This document shows, in pieces, positions 1 through 12,629 of a stretch of 64,000 nucleotides of DNA. This DNA is from Primula veris. Lineage: Eukaryota > Streptophyta > Magnoliopsida > Ericales > Primulaceae. Location: assembly GCA_963682055.1 (NCBI GenBank), contig OY821740.1, positions 7,317,314-7,381,313 on the forward strand. Direction: 5' to 3'. The translations under genes were made by a program, and so were the position numbers. The notes beneath the pieces are model-generated. The model ran no database searches, was not told the DNA's origin, and saw nothing but the letters and a program-made list of their open reading frames with translations. How positions within the stretch are numbered: the stretch's first letter is position 1; each line of letters opens with the position of its first letter.

Positions 1-957
1 TTTTCCTTACGAATAACCAAATAAACGAACTCGTTTAACATTGGTGGTGTTGGAGCTACAGGTCCGAACACACTTTCGCTAAGGAGTCTACTTGGATTGC
101 AAGTTTCCATTAGTCTAGTCTATTCTACGTTGACTTCAGGCAACGGTACATGGTTCCCTGTCATAATTTGCTCATATTATCAGTCGTCACCGAATATATG
201 AACAAGTAATCAATGACAGTCTCGTTTCGCTTCAATATCGTCTAAGATATCATGATCGACAGATATTTTGAGATTCTTAGGATGAGGAGGAAATCACACA
301 TCTCCTTGATCCTTTATAATCTCGTACGACAAACGAGTTTCAGTTCACCACCTCTGGGGCTGAACGAATTAAGAACCGGTCAACTTCCTCATATCTTGGG
401 AAGGACGACAGACTGACGGTCGACGGCAGCGTCCTTTGCTTGGCGGGTTCGGCCAAAGCAACGTGTTACGACAGGAGCACGGCGTCCGACAGGGACGTCT
501 ATCCTTGCAAGCATTTTGCAGCAGGTATAAATGATCTCGTGACATCTCATAAAGTCATTAAATGTGTTTGGCATTTAGTTAGACTTGAGGGAGTCTATGC
601 ACTTACTTATCACTAAGTACGGTTTTGGGGATCAAGCTAAGACTGAGTGGGTTATTCCACGTTACTTCACGTCGTTTCTTATCAACGGTAACGTGCAAAT
701 CTCCCCCTAACGACGGGAAGAACAGTCTTAGCGATGTCACTTTCGCATATCATGCGGTAAAGAGATCGCTTGCCAAGGTTACTCTGTCAAATGATAGGCA
801 GGAGATTCATAATCGACTTATGTCCCCTTCAGAGGTCCATATTTTGAACGCTATAGCGGCTCAATCAAAATATTAATTAATCACTCTAAACACGCGTTAA
901 TATGAGACTTCTGGCTCATAACCAGTAACCAGCTGGTACGCATATGGTGTCTGAAAG
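1..957 (-). mobile_element. Decayed Ty1/copia pol fragment (integrase end to start of RT)
   Basis: The stretch aligns by eye, in the same orientation, with about 59085-60095 of the copia element further right. Shared blocks include the AACATTGG(T)GGTGTTGGA region, the GACGGCAGCGTCCTTTGCT region, CTCCCCCTAACGACGGGAAG and the TTTTGAACGCT block near 845. Many substitutions and short indels leave no long frame, so it is an old, dead relative of the same family. It ends abruptly at about 957, where an unrelated LTR-like block starts. The left part lies outside the window. Confidence 0.85.
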
Positions 958-959
958 AA

Positions 960-1155
960 TGTGGTAACAACTATTAGCTATGTATTTAGGGAGACAGAAG
1001 TAGAGAGAGAGGAGAACAGTATCGTCTTTATTAATGAATGAATATGAATTGATGTAAAATACAAGACCCCTAACCCTATTTATATAGATAGAGGGATAGG
1101 GTTACAAGCCCACTTGGGCCCATAAACTATAAGCCCAAGAGTCCAACAATATCTT

Positions 1156-1161
<6 letters not shown>
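960..1161 (-). mobile_element. LTR-like block, possibly a solo LTR
   Basis: The block begins TG and ends CA in the + reading. On the - strand it starts TGTTGTAAGATATTG and carries a TATA-like TATATAAATAGGG, as plant copia LTRs do. It directly follows the decayed pol fragment and runs into an AT microsatellite. No clear target-site duplication is visible, so it may be a solo LTR or a truncated end. It does not resemble the 246-bp LTR at 56.6 kb. Confidence 0.5.

Positions 1162-1194
<33 letters not shown>
1161..1194. repeat. (AT)n microsatellite
   Basis: A perfect AT dinucleotide run of about 34 bases lies between the LTR-like block and the CACTA-type MITE. Confidence 0.95.
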
Positions 1195-1195
<1 letters not shown>

Positions 1196-1196
<1 letters not shown>

Positions 1197-1375
1197 GCTA
1201 AAAAAAATACTCAAATAACGACGGGATTAGTGACGGTATTTTTTGTTACGAGCTTATTAGCGACGGTTTTGTGACAGTTTAGTCAATTTGTGACAGATTA
1301 ATGACATATTTTTAAATTAGTGACAGACTTGTGACAGTTTTTGACTCTCACTAAATCAAACATTATTTTATAGTG
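1196..1375 (-). mobile_element. CACTA-type MITE, copy 1
   Basis: This 180-bp element reads CACTATAAAATAATG at one end and ends with a T-run followed by AGCG (a decayed GTAGTG) at the other. It has several internal GTGACAG/CTGTCAC subterminal repeats. Its reverse complement matches 33535-33716 nearly end to end, including the GATTTAGTGAG block. The flanking trinucleotides ATT and ATC could be a decayed 3-bp target duplication. There is no coding capacity, so it depended on an autonomous CACTA (En/Spm) transposase. Confidence 0.7.
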
Positions 1376-1638
1376 ATCGTATATTTGGAATATAAAAAAA
1401 ATTAATTTTGCACTTAATCAATGGGAGCCTCAAAGTGTACGTAAAAGTTTGTTTACAAATATAGCATCGGTGATGAATGTGTAACTTTTGCTTTTGCAAA
1501 ATTTAATGTTTTGAATAATAATTTGCAATAAGTATGTAAATGAAATTTGCAAACATGACATGATTTACTTTTAAATTTGGAAAATAAATATGTAAACAGA
1601 GTTTGGTTCAATACAATATTAATGTTGTAGCAAACATG

Positions 1639-1681
<43 letters not shown>

Positions 1682-3118
1682 GATTATATTTAATGCACTA
1701 ATTGTTACAAGATCTAATTAAAGTAATTAATAAGTCTGCATCAATTTGTTTCTACAATATTAGTCTAATAAAAACATAATAAAAATCAATAAGTCTGCAT
1801 CAATTTGTTTCTACAATGTATAAATTAAATCCTATCACATTTAATGATCTTAATGCTTTTTTCAAATACAAATCATAATAAAAACAAAAACAAATTGTAG
1901 CTAACAAGTTATGAACACTCTTTCCTTGTAGTAATAACAATTGCACGATGATGATCACCTACTACCAATATTAATGCAGTTGTGAAATTAAATCATATTA
2001 GTTTTATGGCCTCTTATTGCACGATTTCACAACTGCGCGATTGCTTTGTGGCCATTTTTTTACTTGAATTTGACTTACATATATACTCTAATTCGCGGGC
2101 ACATAAACTGGGCGTGGCACAAAATAACACCACAAAATTTAACGCTATTATGACGATTTTCAAAGTTGACATTCTGAATTTTATTTTTACTAGAAAAACC
2201 ACAAAATTTGATGCTGGAGTTTTCCGATCAATATTGTTGCCTTAGTTAACAACTTATAGCAACAAAATGTAAACGTTTTATGGTGTTGAAACTTAAAATT
2301 AACACATAATCTGGTACTTTTACTGATATTCAAACGTTCTCAATGTTTAAACTTTAAACAACTAATCGTGCTAAAAAAAATTGGACAACAAATTTAAACA
2401 ACTTCCTACGATTCTATTTTTTTTAATCAATATCCAGTCTATTTTATTGATAAAATAGCAAAAATATTCTTTCATGAGCCAAACTACCATGATAAATTTT
2501 CCGATAAAAAAAACATTAACAGGAAATGATGGCATTACGACCTACATTCAAAATCCATCTAGTACTAATGAGTCTATTTTACTAAGGACATGATAAAAAA
2601 TAACAACAGAATTAACACTTTTAATCTTCATTTTTCAAAGCAAAAATAATTTAGGATGACTTGTTTTTTATTCCTTATGCCATTTATCCTTATATCTCTT
2701 ATATATCACCGTGATCAAAGTGATCTAAATAACAAGTTTAAGAGCAAAAAATTTACTTAAAAAGGAGATTAGACATGCTAATTTAATGCAAAAAACCCAG
2801 TGCAAAGTATGCAATATCAACTGAATCATCAGCTTAATACGAATTAAGAAGAAATTTAAAAAACTCGCATCTCACTCAGACAAACTATATTAATTCACTT
2901 ATTGTATAAAATTTTAGTTAACAAGCAAAATTTTGCTCACATTAATTATGTTAAATCAACCACTAATTTTAATCTGGTTAAAAAAGTTATTAAATTTAAC
3001 ACTATTTTAATTGATGAGGTGTAAAAAATGAGTTCCACTACAATTAGAATATTAATTCTACAATACCATTGATTGTTATTTATCCTTGCATATGCGGCAA
3101 AACCATTTAACTTTTCCG
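1376..3118. other. AT-rich spacer without a gene
   Basis: No coding frame of credible length or composition was seen on either strand. The stretch holds an (AT)n run at about 1643-1678 and a perfect 30-bp direct repeat (1729-1758 and 1788-1817). Nothing else is recognisable. Confidence 0.7.
1729..1817. repeat. 30-bp direct repeat pair
   Basis: The 30-mer starting AATAAGTCTGCATCAATTTG occurs at 1729-1758 and again at 1788-1817, separated by 29 bases. It is a local duplication in non-coding spacer. Confidence 0.9.
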
Positions 3119-3124
3119 AATAAA

Positions 3125-3855
3125 GCAGAGACTGAATTTTTATACTACACTTTTTCTGAAAAAACACACAAACCGTACAAAAAATGTATGGTTTGCAGTA
3201 ATTTGAAGCAAACTGTAGATAAAATCTACCGTTTGCAACTGTGTAATTTTTCAGATATTCTCACAACATTAAGTGCCTTTCATTACACTTTATCACTTTG
3301 AAGCTACAGGTACATAGACTTTTAATTGATTTAGATAAAGATATAGTTAGACATCAATTTATACACTTTTTTGTAAAAACGCTCCAAATTAAGATTTGGC
3401 TAATGCAAATCTCCATGGTTTCACGACGGGAACACAAATATGCGTTTTTTTTTCCGATATATATAATGACATGTTTTGAATTTTTAAATTTTTAAATTTT
3501 ACCATAATTTCAAAAACATGTCATTATACATCTCGAAAAAAAAAACAAGACGCATATTTATGTTCCCGTCATGAAACCATGGAGATTTGCATTAACCAAA
3601 TATTAATTTAGAGCGTTTTTATAAAAAAAGTGTACAAGTTGATGTCTAACTATATCTTTATCTAAATTAATTAAAAGTCTATGTACCTGTAGACTTCAAA
3701 GTGATAAAGTGTAATGAAAGGCACTTAATGTTGTCAGAATATCTGAAAAATTACACAGTTAATCTACGGTTTGCTTCAAATTACTGTAAACCGTACATTT
3801 TTTGTACGGTTTATGCGTTTTTTCAGAAAAAAGTGTAGTATAAAAATCCAGACTC
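3125..3855. mobile_element. Long foldback (inverted-repeat) element
   Basis: Two arms of about 355 bases each are reverse complements of one another across nearly their full length. The left arm is roughly 3125-3482 and the right arm 3505-3855, around a short AT-rich loop near 3492. The outer ends read AGTGTAGTATAAAAAT and its complement. AATAAA flanks both sides (3119-3124 and 3856-3861), a possible 6-bp target duplication. There is no coding capacity. It is most likely a foldback transposon or very large MITE. If transcribed it would form a long hairpin that could feed small-RNA production. Confidence 0.8.
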
Positions 3856-3861
3856 AATAAA

Positions 3862-6800
3862 TATCAAGTATGAACGGTTACACAGAGGACAAATTAAACA
3901 CAGAGGACAAATTAAACACAGAGAGCAGTGGCCTATTAAAAAAAAAATAATTTTAATTAATAAATAGATAGATAATTTTGTTAAAATCACAAACTAATCT
4001 GAATTTTAAATTTAACATACACGCGGTATTTAAAATACAATTAAACATGATTTGATAAGATTTAAATTAACAAAACTAACGTGGATATTGCTCTTATAAT
4101 TTGAAAACGTGTGAATCATTTATGAATATCAATTTGTTTAGTGCACCGTTTTGGTCATTGTGGGAACATTATAGGTAGAGCTGATTTTTCACGCTTGGAT
4201 AGTATGAATGGGTTACAATTTACAAACTTAATTACAATTTACAAACAATCATGAGACTCGAGGTACAAGTTAAAAAGAAAATCAATGAAGCAAAAATGTT
4301 TGGGAAGTGATGCCCCCACAACATTAGTTTTACAAACTAACGTGAATATTAGTAACATTATAGAACGAGACTAACTCAATCAGACTAATTGTCAGACAGT
4401 CCTTCATATAATTTTTAAAATTCTTTTTACACTCCAACTAAAATAAAAATAAAATCCCAAATATCATACTTATAAAACCATATTTGAAACTACCCTAAAA
4501 TTAAATATTAATTACAAATATTTTAAAAAATTAATATATTTTATTTGACGATTCAACAAAATAAAAACTCAAATATAATATTATAGAACCCTATTTGAAA
4601 CTATTCTAAAGTTAAATATTAATTAAAAATATTAAATATATGGCTGAATAGCAGACTTTTAAATTTTGGGATGAAAATAAAATTCTAAATTTACATTGAG
4701 TACTAGTATATTGAGAGTATGACTGAGCCTATCTGACTCATTAACATTATTGTATATATATATCCTCCTTTAGTATCACTACATTTGCATAAATCATGCT
4801 TTATTTCACAGTTTCTTCAATGTTTATTGTTTATGAGTGAAAAGTCCAAAGAAATAGGAAGTCAAAAGTTTTTCTAGTTAGATCAACCACACCAGTTTGT
4901 TTACATTTTTCCTCATATTTAAGCTAATTACCATCACTTTTATATTTTTAGGATAACAGTTTAACTTTATACATTTTTCAGCTTCTCTATCAAATTTCTT
5001 ATCGTAACTAAATATTACTATATTTTAATATACTTCTATCAATTTTTTTCAATCCAAATTAATTTAATAGAGCAATCACATTAAATAATTTACAAGTTTT
5101 CTCTTATTTAAAGTAAAAAGTATATTTTTACAACTTATAAGTAAACATTTTGATTTATACAAATTATCATCTTTTTTATCAATTTCTTTATCAAAACTAT
5201 ACAACTCATCTTTTTGTTATTTTATTAATTTATATGTGAAAATTATAAATAAATGAGAGAGAATAAGATAAAAGTAAGAGAAATATATTATTATTTTAAT
5301 TATAAGTGAACATATTGATTCCTTATATATGAGAGATATTTGAGTTCATGTAAATTTAAGATAATGGATAAGAAAACTGATATATGTACAATTTTATAAC
5401 AATTTACTTATATTTAAGGTAATAAGTCATATAAAGAAACATCTTAGAATATGTTTCAAGGGTCTAAGCTAAGTTTTAAATGAAGGCATAGAAGCGATCA
5501 CATGAATTTGCTAAGAACAAAAACAAAATGAATTGACGTATTCTGATTTTAAAATTAAATTTTCTTTCTTTCTACCTATAAAGTATTTTAACATGTGATC
5601 AATTAAAGAAGTTTAAAGATAAAAAGAGTCTTCTGTGTTGATATGCATATAGCCATTTAATTTATTTGTTTGTTTTACATGTTTGAAGTTTAAAATAGGC
5701 TACATAGGCTTGTGCACTAAAAATATACCGTCACTTGATAATGAAAGATATAGACAAATTCAAATTATATAGCATATACGATGGCAAGAATAGTTGGTAT
5801 TAATACAAAAAGATATTCAAAGGGATGCAAATTTCTTTACATGTTTTGTTAAATGTGAGGGCATTTGATTATCAAGGTGAGGAATTGTGCAGCTATAAGT
5901 GTTTTGATTGATTTTGTGCCTTTAAGGTAGTATAGTTAATGAGTTCCTATCCGAATTAGGAAGTAGATCGATCTGGATTTACCGGAATAACGTTTAGAAA
6001 AGAATTTGCGGATTTACGAACAAACTTTTCTAACCCTATACGAGATCAATTTCAATCATTTCTTAATTTATGGTCAAAATTCCCAATGTACACCATAATT
6101 TAGTTTTTGTACTTTCCCTTTATAATCTTATAGGCTCCAACTATTTGAACACCATCCTCGAAACATTTTTTGTACTGTAGAATTGAAAACGCTTAGACGG
6201 TTATAAACATCGAAAGGATAATTAAAAATTGAGCACATGAACATATATGTGGTACCACTTCATATACATTGTTGACAGAAAATAAAGGTTCATTAATTTA
6301 GACCATAGAAACATCAGCAACCTATCCTTCATCTTGGTACGTAGCTTTATATTGATTAACCGGATTGCGGAAATAAAATGCATCAGGAAATTGCATCACG
6401 GTTGATTTATTTTCAGTAATTTTGTGACCATGATGATGCCTAAATGACCTTCAAATGAAAGTACCAATTATTAACTACTATGCCTCACTGATCATGTTAT
6501 GTTTGTTAGTTTATATTAGTATTTTGATAGCTTGCTTGGAAACTATAGAACCAGATCGAATATAACATCGACATCCAGGGTCTAATATTCAATCACGACA
6601 TGCTTAGTGATGAAAATCCTATGCAAGTAACCAGAAGATAACACATTGGTGAAAATATACCTTAGTTGGATTGTAAACCATGTATAATTCTTTTGCACAA
6701 ACTATTTTGTGATATAATGCATTTTCGAAAACCAAAATTCTCGAGATACAACAAGCAACATCTTCGCAGAATTACTCAATCAATAAAAGCATCGAATCGT

Positions 6801-7330
6801 ATCATTTGGCAATTTCAATTTTGGTCACATTTCATTGAAAACCATATAGCTACTTTTAGTCAACCTAAAGTGTTCATCTTCGGTGTCATTCCGATAGACA
6901 TTTGACCCCTCAAACAGAAACCAAATTTCACGATTCCAAATCCTATACGTTCATCCGTTACCGTATAATAACGTTACACAAAAAAATCCTTCGTTTGGAC
7001 AAAAACACCCGGTCAAATTCACCAAAATCTCAACAAGTACACAAAACCCCCCCTCCCAAACACCTCCTCATTAGAAATGCAATATCTCCCAATTCACTAA
7101 CCCAAAAAACCCAAAAAAACATTCATTAAAAAGCTAAACTCCAAATATAAATAATAGTGGAAATCTCATAAAAATCCATGTAATATTTTATTAGATACAT
7201 CCGTTTCAACAACGAAGAGAAACACACATTTTGAAAACATATCACAAGTGATGATCCAACCCAATACCCTCACACTCTTTAACAGACGTAGATTAGATAA
7301 AAATCCAACGGGTGATATTCAAACTAAAAA
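3862..7330. other. AT-rich spacer upstream of histone H1
   Basis: No gene could be supported. Minor structures are an 18-bp tandem pair at 3880-3915 and an approximately 100-bp degenerate tandem duplication at 4441-4641. Short open frames around 6666-7129 lack the composition and motifs of real genes. Confidence 0.65.
4441..4641. repeat. Degenerate tandem duplication, about 100-bp unit
   Basis: The block ATATTTGAAACTA(C/T)(C/T)CTAAA(A/G)TTAAATATTAATTA recurs in two adjacent units, roughly 4441-4545 and 4558-4641. Confidence 0.75.
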
Positions 7331-7338
7331 AAGCTCTC

Positions 7339-7413
7339 GATCCGCGTCACATATATTATAACCAATCAGAGATCGCCAATTTCCATCTCCATGTGGCGTC
7401 ATCGACTATTTAA
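7339..7413 (+). promoter_or_regulatory. Histone H1 promoter: octamer, CCAAT box, TATA-like box
   Basis: GATCCGCG at 7339-7346 is the reverse complement of CGCGGATC, the octamer typical of plant histone gene promoters. A CCAAT box lies at 7362-7366 and a TATA-like TATTTAA at 7407-7413. All sit 140-220 bp upstream of the H1 ATG, in the expected order. In plant histone genes the octamer supports S-phase and meristem expression, so replication-linked expression of this H1 is inferred. Confidence 0.75.
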
Positions 7414-7474
7414 TCCCCGGCATAACCGCTCTTTCTCTCTCACACCAGAAATACATATCATTTCTAATTCCCCC

Positions 7475-7477
7475 TAA

Positions 7478-7523
<46 letters not shown>

Positions 7524-7525
7524 CT
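7475..7525 (+). repeat. (CT)n(TA)n compound microsatellite in H1 5' UTR
   Basis: A CT run passes directly into a TA run just upstream of the H1 start codon. It lies in the expected 5' leader. Confidence 0.9.
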
Positions 7526-7555
7526 ATATTTCTATATCTGCCCTAGCTTTCAACA

Positions 7556-8873
7556 ATGTCTTCTGTAGAAGAAGCTCCTGCCACCGTTGTATCCGATCAA
7601 GCTCCTTCCGATTCTCCGGCAGAGGACTCTCCACCTGCCGTTGTCGCCGCCTCTGAACCCAAAGCGAAGAAGAAAGCGGCACCGAGGAAGCCCCGCTCTG
7701 CCCCTGCTCACCCTCCCTACCTTGAAGTATAACTCTCTCTCTCTATATATATATATATATACTGTATCTATATAGTATTATATGCATGAATTAGTGGATG
7801 GATTTTGTGTTGTGATTTTGATTGCGTGTTTATTTATTAGTAATTATTTATCTGATGCTAAAGCTAGCTCATGTTGTAGTATGTGTGTATATCTGCAGAT
7901 TTACCAGAGTATATTCTTTTCTTTTTTTTTTTTGAAAAAAATACTTTATTTGATGATGCTTAGACAAACTAATCGCAAATTGAAGCCTGTTATTTACTGT
8001 ATTAACAAACTAATGGCAAAATTCAGTACTTAATCTTAATGTTTATACAGTTCAAGATGAGGTTCTGTGTTTTTTTATTCTTTCTAAAATCGAATAGTTA
8101 ATTTGTTTCTGATTATTTAACTATGTCAAAATTACCAGATATAGACCATATCTCTGTTCACATGATTAAACTTGCTAATATTCTGTTTTTGTAAAATTAA
8201 TAGCAACTAGTTTTTTTTATAATTCCAGATATAGTAGTTAATTTAAATGATGGTAATCTGTTTTGTTTTCCAAAAAATGCAGATGATAACAGATGCGGTG
8301 GTGACCCTAAAGGAGCGAACAGGCTCGAGCCAGCAAGCGATCCAGAAGTTCATCGAGAATAAGGAGAAGAATCTGAGTGCATCCTTCCGGAAGCTTCTGT
8401 TGACCAATCTCAAGAAGGCAGTTGCCGATGGCAAGCTTGTCAAAGTCAAAGCCTCGTACAAACTCCCATCAACAAAAAAGCCCACAACTACCCCCAAACC
8501 CAAGCCCAAGCCCACCCCTGCTGCCAAGCCCACTAAGAAACCTGCTGCTGCTGCAACCAAGCCCAAATCTAAGACGGCAGCTAAGGCTAAAACAGCAGCA
8601 GTTAAGCCGAAAGCTAAAGAGGTGGTGAAGGCTAAAGCAAAGCCAGCTACTAAGCCGACCAAGACTAAAGCTGTTTCTAAGCTGACTAAGCCAGCTGTGA
8701 AGGCGAAAGCAAAAGCTGTGACTAAACCAGCTGCTAAGGCGGCGAGGACATCGACTCGGACTTCACCTGGGAAGAAGGCTGCTCCGGCTGCTAAGCCTAA
8801 GGCGGCTGCTGCTACAAAGGGGAAGAAGGCTGCGGCTGGAAAGAGGACTCCAGCCAGGAAAGCAAAGAAGTGA
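7556..8873 (+). CDS. Histone H1 (linker histone)
   Basis: This linker histone binds nucleosome entry/exit DNA and compacts chromatin in the nucleus. Exon 1 is 7556-7726 and exon 2 is 8283-8873, joined in phase 0 (GAA|GTATAA ... TGCAG|ATG), giving 253 residues. Residues 1-50 are an acidic/proline-rich tail. The H1/H15 winged-helix globular domain follows at about 51-125, with HPPYLEMITDAVVTLKERTG, SSQQAIQKFIE and LKKAVADGKLVKVKASYKL. The rest is a lysine/alanine/proline-rich tail of KPK, AKAK and TKPA repeats ending in KKAKK. The single intron falls inside the globular domain, as is common in plant H1 genes. The start is the first ATG after the CT-rich leader. The octamer motif upstream supports the call. 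The H1 subtype cannot be resolved from sequence alone. Confidence 0.95.
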
Positions 8874-9573
8874 TATTTAAGGGAAGGTTGTTTGGTTTGT
8901 TTGAGTTTTTAGGGTTTTCTTTTTTTAAAAAATGTTATGGTATGGGTTTCGAGTTTAGATCTGTAAATTTGTTGTTTGGTTGGGTATGGTAATGGGTACC
9001 TCTGCAGATCAGAAGAATTAAGTTGGTTTCAGGATTTAGATTTTGGGGAAAAAAAGGAGATATTTTACGTTTTTTTTTTTAATTTATGTTTTTCTTGTTA
9101 TGAGTAGAGTAGGGTTTCGTTTGGATGGATGTTCAGAGAGGTGAATCAATCTATGAAAAAATCAGTTTTAGTTTCCTTTTAATTGCTTCTGAGTTTTGGA
9201 TTCAATTGCTGTTTTCATTATTTACTATGCATTTCTTAGTTAATTGGAAATAACCTTAATAATATCTAATTCAATGTGCATATTTGCCCAGAACATATTA
9301 TGGTAATCCAATGTGCCCTAATTTCAATATTTCCCAAATTGCTGTTCACTCTGAACTAATGTGCCAAATCATATATAGTAATTAGGAATGTGATTCAATG
9401 CTCAGATTTTCCTTAATTCCCTTGTACAATTTAAATCTGTTGACATTTTAAGTTGAGCTTGATCTATGATTTACCATTTTTGTTTACTGTTAATCTTGGA
9501 ATTCGGCTTTCCCTGTCCCCTTGAGTATAATCTCTATGAACAAATTTAACCCTGAACTCCTTGTACACTTAAA

Positions 9574-9865
9574 TTTCTTTCACATAATTGCTGTAACGTC
9601 TATCATTAATTTCTTTCGCATAATTGCTGTAACGTCTATCATTAATCATGATATTTACTTATGAATGTATCTGAATAATTACTTATGAATGTATCTGATC
9701 ATAATATTTAGTACGTATTTACTTATGAATACATCATTAATCATATCAGTAATTACTTATGGATGTACATATCATTAATCACAATATTTACTTATAAATT
9801 TACAATAATCATAATATTTACTTATAAATGTAGTGATTTATCAAAATAATGATTTATGAATGAAT
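9574..9865. repeat. Tandem repeats: perfect-like 36-bp pair, then degenerate ACTTATGAATGTA units
   Basis: A 36-base unit containing CATAATTGCTGTAACGTC occurs at 9574-9609 and 9610-9645 with one mismatch. It is followed to about 9865 by several diverged units built on TATTTACTTATGAATGTA. Confidence 0.85.
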
Positions 9866-12163
9866 CTGCAATTATTACTTGATTATTTCCTTTTCAGACA
9901 TTTGAAGGCCAAATTGATTTTATTTGGGCTTGGTTGCTTAACCAGTTATAGAATTCTTTTGTCCTGTGCCCCCATTGACATAACTGGCCTGCTTGCTTGC
10001 TGCAGGTATATCTTTCCGCCCTCTCATATCTTCTTTTTTCCTTATAGCAATCAGATTACTCTTTTAACTACTTTCGGTTTCTTTATTTAAAGAAAGATGG
10101 ACTGAATGATATTCAATACTTCAATTTGGGTTGAGCAACGCCCATTTATAACTTAAACTAGGGGGCTTAGCAAAGTATATTTAGCTCTGCTAGTTCTCAC
10201 ATAAATAAAACTAAAGACTGCTGATTGAATCTGGTTATGTTTTCAACTGCAATTTGTTATGGAGAGTCGATTTTAAGATACACATCCAGCCAACTAAAGT
10301 GGTGGAGTCATAAATGATAAGTAAAATTTAGCAGCGAGGTAAATGGCTCCTTGTAGCTTGTACTTCTGTGTCTATACAAAATTATAGGCCAGATAGATCA
10401 TCATATAATAAGTATCAACCTCTTTGCAGGCATTACCTTGATTAATAGGACATGACAGTTTTGTTCCTTATTGCATATAAACATTTTCTGTTACTACTGT
10501 ATTTCTTCAAGGAAGGGCTTTACATTTTGATTATCATTTATTTGAGCAAGTAGGATTACATGTATATTTTCTTGGAATGTATTCAATAGTATGGCAACCA
10601 TGAAGGGACTACTTCTTTTATAGCTTTTTCACTTCAAAGTGACGAAGCCTTGAAGTTGGTCCCTACATTTTATAGCAAATATTATCAGTCTTATTAATTA
10701 ACCTGGATCTATGCTTGAGTGGATTGAATTGTATATCAAGTATTTTTAAGATTTCCTGCATTGCAGCTGGCCGAGCTGGCTGACTTGAGAACAGCCAGGC
10801 AGTAAGCTATAACAGCAGCATACATTAATTGTTTCTTGAGTGGCATAAAAACCAGCCCTTGGCTGATGTAGTTAGCTCAGCGCGAGGTTGATGGTGCCTC
10901 TACATCACAAAAAGAAAAAAGGAAAAAAAATCATACTGCACCAGTAAACTATCAAGTTTCTAAGAACATGGTGGAGAATTTGGGTTGAAATTTTGAAAAA
11001 GATTAAAGTGAGAATAGCTATGGCTAAATCAAACTCCACCTATTATTTTAATGAATCAAATTGAAAAAAAAAAATGAGAGAATCACATTTTTACTTATTC
11101 ACTCACCACTGACCGCACAATAATACATGAGACAGAATATTTAGTCAATCCCTAATAAGTAGACATAATATTCTTCCTAATCTCTTTTAAATCCTTAATT
11201 ATCTTCAAAAAGAGTTTGTTTCATACATTTAAGTTAAAGTAGAATCTCTACTATTTTCATTTTCTTGAACGAGATCTTTTGATCATAACTGGAGATCTTA
11301 TATCTGGTTTTAAGAGTGGAATTTATTTACATTATGATGAATGGATGAGTTACTAGTTACTATTAAGACATTTGGAGTTTGTTGCCTAAACTTGTGGTTA
11401 AAGTCGTATGATTTGTCTTACATTGAGTTGGTTCTCAGAAAAAGCACTTTCCTTATTTTTTTATGTTTCTCCTTTCCTTCTCTGTTTATTTGTTTGGTTT
11501 GATGTGTACCGTTAAGACATGGAATTTAAGACGGGAAACTAAGATCTGAAAAACATCAATTTAGATTATGTGCTTGTTTAAAACTGAGAGTATCAACAGA
11601 CAGCGTAATGAAGAACCAATTGGGTAACCTTTTAATTTAAGATGTTTTATCAGGATTAAAGATAACCATCCTGAGATATTTATTCATCTTTGGGCATAAA
11701 CGTTCTATTAAAGTTTTGTAAGAACCCAGTCAATTACACTTTCAATATCCCACTTAGGCTTTTGATTGTTCGATGATATAGCTTTAAATATGACTATAGT
11801 AGTACTAGAATTTCACTGGCTGACTAACAACTCTGTTAGAACCCCCTGTATATATGCAGGCTTCATTGATAACATCGATGGCTTGTTTGAGATTGATTCT
11901 CATGCCCTTTGAAATATTTCGTTATACTTAAAGCGACTCTTTGGATTTTGTTGATCGCTTAGTGAAAAAAGGGTGAACCGGACGATATTTGACACGTTTA
12001 ATTTGGTCAATGCACTGGACCTCCAATCTTGCTAGGGGAATACGCATTGATAAACTAACATGTGCTTACGGACAATGGTTGCTGGGATTTTCTTGTCTAA
12101 TTAAAAATAGCTTATTTTTTCTGTTCATTGGATATTACTTTTTAGTCATTTTCGACATTTTTA

Positions 12164-12629
12164 GTCATTTTCATCAAAATGTGTCTGTTGCATGTATCGT
12201 CTGCATTAATATGTAATGAGCTTAGACTTCTGTTTTCTTTTGTAGTTGGGCGATATTAGTTCATATCAGGTTCTATGGAGGTCCCTTAATGCCTAATTTC
12301 TTTAGGTTTAGAAGCTAACATCTAAGTTTAAGTTGAATTTTATTTGTTGCATGTATAGATTTCCATTATTGGATTTGGATCCCAGCTCTTCTTCAGCAAA
12401 TGGTGCGGGGATTATGATCAATTGACTCCTGCATTTCAAACTTTCCTTTTTTGCTTGCAATCGCAGAAGCAGTTAATATATTGTTGGAAAACGACTGTGT
12501 TTAATTATGTCGTGGATATAATGGATCATTTATTGTGGTCATTTTCATCAGATTGTACCCGTCTCATGTTTTGTCTGCATTAATGAACTCCGACTTCTGC
12601 TTTTCTCTCGTAGATGGGTGAAATTATTT
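12164..12629. repeat. Dispersed duplication of about 95 bp
   Basis: A segment at 12164-12260 (GTCATTTTCATCA ... CGTCTGCATTAAT ... GTAGTTGGGCG) recurs in diverged form at 12538-12629 (GTCATTTTCATCA ... TGTCTGCATTAAT ... GTAGATGGGTG). Confidence 0.7.

Noticed and set aside
6666..7129. Two adjacent open frames upstream of H1
   Set aside because: Short, AT-driven composition, no motif, no promoter; chance frames.
8243..8662. 139-codon open frame opposite histone H1
   Set aside because: It is an alanine/glycine/leucine-rich mirror of the lysine/proline-rich H1 tail; no motif, and H1 is certain.
10850..10925. Possible tRNA-derived SINE tail (TAGTTAGCTCAGCGCGAGGTTG followed by an A-rich stretch)
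   Set aside because: The first part resembles a tRNA A-box, but no B-box at the right distance and no target duplication could be found.
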